DNA from: Rhyzopertha dominica | Lineage: Eukaryota; Arthropoda; Insecta; Coleoptera; Bostrichidae | DNA length: 64,000 nt | NCBI GenBank assembly: GCA_025024175.1 | Contig: QCXZ01000053.1 | Span: 8,680,001-8,744,000 of the forward strand | Direction of reading: 5' to 3' | Part shown: one piece after another, positions 58,610 to 64,000 of the stretch | Layout: each line of letters opens with the position of its first letter | How positions within the stretch are numbered: position 1 is the stretch's first letter | The notes under the pieces: generated by a model | Database searches by the model: none | Seen by the model: the letters and a program-made list of their open reading frames with translations, nothing else | Told to the model about the DNA's origin: nothing | Translations under genes and position numbers: made by a program

Positions 58610-59212
58610 TAACAAAAAAACTACAAGAATGATTTCTGATCAGAAATTTGATTTTCTATATAATACCAAAACTTAAAAAAAATCGTACGAGCAGTGTCCA
58701 AAATAGGTTTTTTTGGAAATATTTCGAAAATGTCAAAATTTTGAATAAATTTTCTAATTTTTTTCATTTTTTGAATATATTAAATATATTCGGAGATATA
58801 TAGGAAAAACCCTTTTCTTTAAGTGACGCTTTTTTGCTAATACATTCTAAAGTTTGCTGCACCGAAAATTTATAAGCACTAATAATACTCGCAGTTATAC
58901 TACTAATCACATACTAAAACGAAAAAAAAATTTGAAAAAAGGGTAGTTACCCCCCAATTTCGCCCCTTTCCCGATACCCTATTTACCCCATAAACAATAG
59001 GTCGCCTTTGGGTAGTTGATATTAATACGTTTGCTAAATTTCAAGTTCATATATTAAGTCTTTCGAAAGTTATCGTGTCCACAAACAATACCACAGACAA
59101 GAAATTTTTTTGCTCAAATTTTGTTTTTTTTTGCGTTTTCAACCAATTTAAAGCGAATGAGCAAATGAAAAATTTTGAAAATTTTTTCGCGATACAATGC
59201 TTCCCATCCGTT
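58610..59212 (-). repeat. Dispersed repeat, copy 2 (inverted relative to 8012)
   Basis: Reverse complement of the repeat at 8012-8625: TTTCTGATCAGAAATTTGATTTTC, CGTACGAGCAGTGTCC, AATATATTAAATATATTCGG, CTGCACCGAAAATTTATAA, CAATTTCGCCCCTTTCCCG and TTTTCGCGATACAATGCTTCCC occur in the expected order. A ~12% type of divergence is apparent by eye but was not computed. Confidence 0.7.
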
Positions 59213-60269
59213 GGATGTGGAAGTAGGTAATTCAAAATACTTGAATTTATTTACATTTCCTTCAAACACTATTTTATTTACAAACACGTAATACTATGTA
59301 TTTACATTCTATGTTGTGTTGTTAAATTTACAATTAAAACCACGTTTAAGGCTTACTAGAGGTTCACAGCGGACCGAGAAAAGCGTGGCGACAAGTAGTT
59401 TTGTTTAATAAAGCAAATGATGTTTTTGATCTAGAAAGTTTGAAAATAATAATACTTATAGTGCAGTCCACTACTTGAACTTTATATTTTAGTTTCATTT
59501 TTATATAATCCGTTCGAGAAGAGAGAATAGCGGTGTATTTATTTAATGATCATTAACATCAAAAGTTAAATATACGACTTGCCGTGCAAAGTAAGGGACG
59601 AAAGCTTTTACAGTTTATCTGAATCAACATTGGTCGCGATATACCTAGCATACAGTAAAAAATAATTCGAAGTTTGGGCCAGCAATATACATGCGATTTT
59701 TACGATTAATTTCGCAAAAGCGCGTTCGTATTTTATATATAATTTTTTTTCGTCGTAGGCAATTTAAATTTCGAAGAAAATTTGTAACGTTAAAAGTTTT
59801 GTTTGAGGTAATATGTTTTTTCTACGGACCTTTCAAGCAAGGTCCCTTATTAATCTCCATTGCCCTGGGTCTCTGCGTGACAGGACACGCCTGTGTGTAA
59901 GACAAAGACCACATCGGTGACATAGTGACATACTTACTACATATTTCTGTTTTGTCCATAAATACAGTTATCTAAGTAATTAGTTTACCACTCAAGATTA
60001 TTTAAAATATTGCACAATGTATTACCTATATTTGCCATAAAAATGACTAGCCAAGACCGTTTTTTATATTTACGTTATTCGCGTAAAAACAAGAATAAGA
60101 CGTAAACATGGCAACGTCGACTTTTAGCGCTTAAAATTAATCAGCGACACCCCACAGGTGCAGGACAAACTAATGGTTCGATGGTGTCGACGCCTAGTGG
60201 CCGCATACCAGTTGGGCGCGTCCAAGTTTAACATTGCGTTGATCAGTCTTATAAATAAATCGTCTTTGG
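59213..60269. other. No gene recognised
   Basis: AT-rich intergenic sequence; short frames only (59691-59900 is basic, low complexity). Confidence 0.4.
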
Positions 60270-61067
60270 TATGAAAGGTTGTTTAAGGTCCCTAGACGTG
60301 ATATGCCGGAATCGCAGTTTGTTTTACTGTTGTGAAGATCATCTTAATTTTTACTGTAAGTTTTATTATTCTTTTTGGGATTATAAGCGTTTGCCATTCA
60401 GTTTCCATTTTGTTATAGAGGATATGAAAAATTATATGCATTTTAAGTTGATAAAGAGAAATGTTATAATAAAGAACGACGTTGTTCCCCATATATTCAA
60501 CTGTTAGCCAGACCGGAAACGAGCCGCAAGAGCCCCGAAATTTATATTTATTCTGACCTCTAAAATAAATGTCAAGTCTAGGGTACATTTTTTATTCTTA
60601 CATTTTTATGTTTACAACAACCCACTGTGATCAAATTATCAATGCTACGTTAATTTGACAAAAAGTTTACTTATGCTGTTGCTTTTGCTTTTTCGTTCTT
60701 CATCTCCGCCGCGTTGAACCGCTCGTCGCTGTACACAAATTCCAAAACAATGAACATGCCTTCAGAAGTCATAACTCATAAGTATTTCACAAAATGAACG
60801 CAAACAACAAACTGATAAATTGACGGGCTGAGGCTGACGCGTGACGCGCTGACCCCAGATGTAAACAAGCGGCCATTTACAAGACACCTGACGTCACGGC
60901 CAATATGTTCGCGTTTCGGCGGTCCCTTTAAATATTCACATTTTTAATATTAAAAATACACCTTACGATCCATTTTTTCGAATTTATAAGCTGTCACGGC
61001 TGTTTTGTGGATTAGATGCTACCTATTAATATGCAATTTAATAAAATATAAATACATGGCAAATACC
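60270..61067 (+). mobile_element. THAP-bearing element, copy C, 5'-truncated
   Basis: Starts abruptly inside the THAP exon (VICRNRSLFYCCEDHLNF, 60300-60350). It continues through a GTAAGT...TTATAG intron of about 63 bp and EDMKNYMHFKLIKRN, KNDVVPHIFNC (60419-60505), then TAG, as in copy A. It ends with the terminus CATGGCAAATACC at 61067. The region 60690-60960 matches the GC-rich part of copy B in reverse. The CCEDH half of the zinc site is intact, while the first half is missing. Confidence 0.7.
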
Positions 61068-61900
61068 NATTTGCCCCCCTGTAAAGGGTCATAGCAGCAG
61101 CGTCCACGTCGCGATCCTGGGGGGGCTACTTGTAGTNCCGTTAATTCGGCTATCACCAAGCCATACAATGACAAATGAGAAATAAAAATAAGAAACATGA
61201 AGTAAAAAAACAAATATGGATGGAGATTTAAAAAATGGTCTACCTTAAGACCACGTCTGACTTCATCTCCATAAAAATGTGTGGATCTGCCAAGCAGGAT
61301 ATTTAACTTGCTGATTTGTGCAGCTTGAATGTCACGTCCTATGCCTAAAGGAAATAGATCGAGGGCCAGACCAGATCCGAAATTAAGAACATGAAACTAG
61401 CGATCGAACGGTCTGATGATCAGTATGAAAGTGCTAAAAGGGCGAGCCACCAGCAAAACCTATCCCAGTGAAAAGCTGTGAAAATGATATTTTTACAGCC
61501 TCCCACCCACCATTGGCGAATAGAGTCTGCGCTTAAATCCCTGAAACCTGTGTATGTAGCTAATTCAGATGTGTATGACTTGGATACGATTAAATAAATT
61601 AAAATCTAACTCTTGAGATTTATTCTAGCAAATTGAGCCTACATGTCCCCAATAACATTAATAAATTCTGTTGCGATAGGTCTTATAATTTTCGTAAGGC
61701 CGATCTTAATGTACACGCGTACATCATCTCTGCACCAACTTTTACATGAAACTCTACGAGTTGTGTGATATCTGTGTTCCTCGCTCATCGGGGTTAGAAA
61801 ATATTCGCCTTGGTTTACTAAAGAAATTATAAAACATAAAATTGGTAAGAAACTTTGCGGATCTTGAACAGTTTAAAATCCTCCGCCAACTGATNAAAAC
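61068..61900. other. Unassigned sequence upstream of a retroelement fragment
   Basis: Contains a G-rich patch (CCTGGGGGGGCTACTTG) and unassigned sequence, with N bases at 61068, 61137 and 61895. Part may belong to the non-LTR element whose RT follows on the minus strand, but no frame supports that. Confidence 0.3.
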
Positions 61901-61939
61901 TGGATAGCAGCAGTACACATCCCTTCTTCTGGCTATTTA

Positions 61940-62310
61940 GCAATCGCGTGAGAGGGCATAGGGGCATATGACCTACAGGCCGTCAGAACCACAGGGGGCT
62001 AAAAGAGTCTCCCTGATATATGCCTGTATTAATCTTCAGCATCATTGCGTTCATTGTGTCATTTGGTGATTCGTTNCCACTGTCATGGTTTACTTTAAAA
62101 ATTCGAATGAGTGTGGTATACTGTCAAAAGCTTTCCGATAGTCTACGTAAACCGCATACAAGGTAGGTGTATGCCGTGTTTGCTTTCCATTAGACATGGT
62201 TGCGTCAATAACCACTTGTTCTTTACATCCTCTTGACCCCTTTCGGCATCCCTTCTGTTCTTCGTCTAGTAGTTTATTTTTAAGGAGGTATTCATATAAC
62301 TTTTTGTTCT
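61940..62310 (-). pseudogene. Non-LTR retrotransposon reverse transcriptase fragment
   Basis: The minus strand from 62270 reads LLDEEQKGCRKGSRGCKEQV, then VVIDATMSNGKQ, TLYAVYVDYRKAFDSIPHS. These are the QKGxRxGSRG block and RT block A with a catalytic Asp (DYRKAFDS). After a short break comes MLKINTGIYQGDSFSPLWF (61995-62055), the GxxQGDxxSP block, followed by a stop. The spacing between blocks is shortened, so there is an internal deletion, and the FADD catalytic block is absent. The subfamily differs from that at 24236 (GIYQGDSxSPLWF versus GVPQGSVLGP). Confidence 0.8.
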
Positions 62311-62373
62311 TAATCGAGGTATAAGATATATACTCGTAAGTTATATCGGTTTATTATGAATGGCCTGGGACAT

Positions 62374-62547
62374 GGGCGTACCCAGCTTTTGGTCTAAGGG
62401 GGGGGGCAAAGCAGGAATTTCCCTTACTGAATAATTCAACATAAATAAAAATGTGCCTTTATTTATTTTTTATTTTAATTAACGAAGAATTTATTTCATG
62501 AACAATCTTCGTTAATTTTCTGCAAGGTGACTTACAAAAAACCTTAT
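62374..62547 (+). mobile_element. GGGCGTACCC repeat family, copy 3 (partial)
   Basis: Starts GGGCGTACCCAGCTTTTGG, then a G tract, GCAAAGCAGGAATTTCCCTTACTGAATAATTC and TTTTCTGCAAGGTGACTTA. It shows the uninterrupted sequence across the point where copy 28516 is split by a THAP element. The copy ends near or at the MITE inserted at 62548. Confidence 0.65.
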
Positions 62548-62701
62548 GGCCCGGTTGCACAAACGCGGATCAAAGTTAATCCGAATTTAATCTGTGTTCG
62601 TTGCTATAGCAACACCAATCAGAACACAGAATTCATGGCGTTACTAGGCAACGATCGCGGATTAACCCGGATTACTTGATCCATGTTTGTGCAACCGGGC
62701 C
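62548..62701. mobile_element. 154-bp MITE with Harbinger-like ends
   Basis: The ends GGCCCGGTTGCACAAACGCGGATCAA and its mirror (TTGATCCATGTTTGTGCAACCGGGCC) are inverted over about 26 bp. TAT flanks each side (62545-62547, 62702-62704), a 3-bp target duplication. The outer 16 bases match the Harbinger left end at 53408 at nearly every position. The centre holds the perfect palindrome GTTGCTATAGCAAC (62600-62613). It contains no gene. Confidence 0.9.
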
Positions 62702-63257
62702 TATGTGTAACAACCTTTTTTATGCAATTATCAGGTGTAAACAGTTTCTACAATAGGCTATTCAGCTTTATGTAGGTATTATGTTACAACAAAGAATGAA
62801 AATAAAAAGTAGAGCACAGAAATAAATCTCGAGACCTAGATTGGTTTTTATTACCCTAACTTATATCGTCAGCAGTAAACCAGGTAGTCCGTGTCCGCAT
62901 CCGCAGATAATAAAATATAATATAGTGCCATTCATATTCAATGAATACGGCATACGTATTCTTATATCACTAGTACTAGTGTCAGCAACAGAAGGACACG
63001 GACATAACCTCAATTAACGATTTAAAGATTTAATGTCCAAACTTCCAAATTCCAAACAGTTGTTCACGATTTTCTTGTTACATTTCGTATGCACGTAAGT
63101 GTGCATATATTGAAGTAATAATGTTAGTACGCAGAAACAAATTTTTTTAGTTTAAATATAAAACGTAGTATTATTAATGCCGGCGAGAAATATATTACTG
63201 GTAAGTACCTAGCACATATTCTATCGTGGTGATCGGCTGACATAGGTTTCGTTGCAG
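62702..63257. promoter_or_regulatory. Region upstream of the glycosyltransferase
   Basis: No repeat or frame recognised. TTTCGTTGCAG at 63247-63257 is a good splice acceptor 14 bp before the ATG, so the 5' untranslated region is probably spliced and the promoter may lie upstream of this block. No core promoter motif was identified. Confidence 0.3.
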
Positions 63258-63271
63258 TTATATTTGGCATT

Positions 63272-64000
63272 ATGACTTCTGTTTACTGTAAGAAACATGT
63301 CGTAGCAGCTACAGTATTGCTTGTGGTACTTATATATTTCATTGTGTCTGATCTCACGCCCAACAGGCATGCATACACCTCCCAGATATATTACAAGATC
63401 TACCCAAGGGAATCCATAGCCTGCTATCGAATAAAAAATGAATCTATACCTGATATAAGCGAAACTAAACCAAAGAAAGGCAAATCGATATTTTTCCATG
63501 AAACAACGTGTGAGTCATACTGGTCAGGAAAAATCGTAATAAATGCCCGACAAGCATGCGCTGTTGAATCTGCCGCCAAGCTAAACCCAGATTACGATGT
63601 ATACTTGTTGTACTCCTCACCAGGCAAATTCAAATTCGAAGAGACTGAATCAGACCGTTACCTATTGGCCTTGCTTAATAATTATAAGAATATCAAAATC
63701 AAGCATATCGATTTTGAAACGTATGCCAGAGGCACTCCGGTGCAAGATCTCTATGATAAGGGTATTTTGGAAAAGTCTAGTTACGCTAATATTCATGCTA
63801 GTGATGTCGTACGGTTGCTAACCTTGTGGAAATATGGAGGAATATACCTCGATTTGGATGTGATTGTGATCAAGAGTCTCGAAAGCTTATCTTCCAATTT
63901 TGCTGGATCTGAATCCGCCACCAACGTTGCAAATGGTGTGATGGGTTTTAGTCACACCGGTATAGGACATGACTTGGTGAAGGATTGCCTGAACGACCTC
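63272..64000 (+). CDS. Alpha-1,4-glycosyltransferase, A4GALT/alpha4GT family (partial, 3' end outside)
   Basis: 243 codons are open from ATG 63272 to the window edge; family members are about 340-400 residues. A short cytosolic tail (MTSVYCKKH) and one hydrophobic anchor (about residues 10-27, VVAATVLLVVLIYFIVSD) give a type II Golgi membrane topology. SIFFHETTC (72-80) is the typical start of the catalytic domain. ARQACAVESAA (92-102), NIHASDVVRLLTLWKYGG (173-190) and IYLDLDVIVIKSL (191-203) follow; Asp194-Leu-Asp196 is the DXD metal and nucleotide-sugar site. This is the Gly_transf_sug (GT32) domain; the C-terminal Gb3_synth-like part lies outside. In insects, relatives add alpha-1,4-linked GalNAc or Gal to glycosphingolipids; the sugar used cannot be read from sequence. 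No internal defect seen. Confidence 0.93.
   Translation, partial: MTSVYCKKHVVAATVLLVVLIYFIVSDLTPNRHAYTSQIYYKIYPRESIACYRIKNESIPDISETKPKKGKSIFFHETTCESYWSGKIVINARQACAVESAAKLNPDYDVYLLYSSPGKFKFEETESDRYLLALLNNYKNIKIKHIDFETYARGTPVQDLYDKGILEKSSYANIHASDVVRLLTLWKYGGIYLDLDVIVIKSLESLSSNFAGSESATNVANGVMGFSHTGIGHDLVKDCLNDL

Noticed and set aside
36271..63270. Further cytohesin exons (Sec7 or PH domain)
   Set aside because: Looked for the expected continuation after the coiled coil on the plus strand and found none; small exons could be missed by eye.
1..64000. LTR retrotransposon or integrated virus
   Set aside because: No paired direct terminal repeats, gag or integrase-like frames, or viral genes were recognised.

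Overview
The window is AT-rich DNA from an animal nuclear genome, most likely an insect. Evidence: long spliced introns, GT-AG junctions, an alpha-1,4-glycosyltransferase of the A4GALT family, the first exons of a cytohesin (steppke-type) gene, and a dense population of insect-type DNA transposons (mariner/Tc1, PIF/Harbinger, hAT-like, THAP-bearing), non-LTR retroelements and a ~310-bp satellite. The order cannot be fixed from this sequence; a beetle or other large-genome insect would fit. Three runs of exactly 100 N (1453-1552, 33640-33739, 49083-49182) are assembly gaps.

Host genes are few. A non-coding-plus-ATG first exon (to 33224) and a 74-nt second exon (36197-36270) splice in frame to the 26-residue N-terminal coiled-coil start of a cytohesin Arf-GEF on the + strand; no later exon is visible. 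At the right edge, from 63272, the + strand carries the first 243 codons of an A4GALT-like type II Golgi glycosyltransferase, cut by the window end. Almost everything else is introns, intergenic DNA and mobile elements.

Region by region: 0-6 kb, intergenic DNA with a truncated mariner-like fragment and a decayed Mos1-like mariner (4748-6095). 8-12 kb, a ~0.6-kb dispersed repeat, a GAGACC-rich patch and a second, decayed mariner-like transposase. 14-16 kb, a mariner-like element with long inverted ends carrying a nested 220-bp palindromic retro-insertion. 17-18.3 kb, an hAT-like element. 24-31 kb, non-LTR RT and mariner remnants, a second 208-bp palindromic retro-insertion, and two head-to-head copies of one repeat family, one of them interrupted by a THAP element. 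32.5-36.3 kb, cytohesin promoter side, exon 1, intron and exon 2. 36.5-39.2 kb, a foldback MITE and an hAT-like element with a nested MITE. 41-45.1 kb, a decayed mariner-like element, a tRNA-like patch and a 1.65-kb palindromic Tc1-like element. 47.6-48.9 kb, a second THAP element. 49.2-53.4 kb, the satellite array, ending in an inverted junction. 53.4-57.4 kb, a PIF/Harbinger element with both genes apparently intact, inserted in the array. 58-62.7 kb, inverted repeat copies, a third THAP copy, a non-LTR RT fragment and a 154-bp MITE whose ends match the Harbinger end.

The most interesting signals are: (i) the Harbinger element with a complete DDE transposase, a reconstructable five-exon Myb/SANT partner and a likely dependent MITE nearby; (ii) two short palindromic insertions, each with a perfect 13-bp target-site duplication, carrying a motif (CTGANGA, stem, GAAACGTC) resembling a hammerhead ribozyme core and echoed at three other loci; (iii) a Tc1 element rebuilt as a giant palindrome of two 3' halves; (iv) a satellite whose monomers hold an open frame of about 84 codons.
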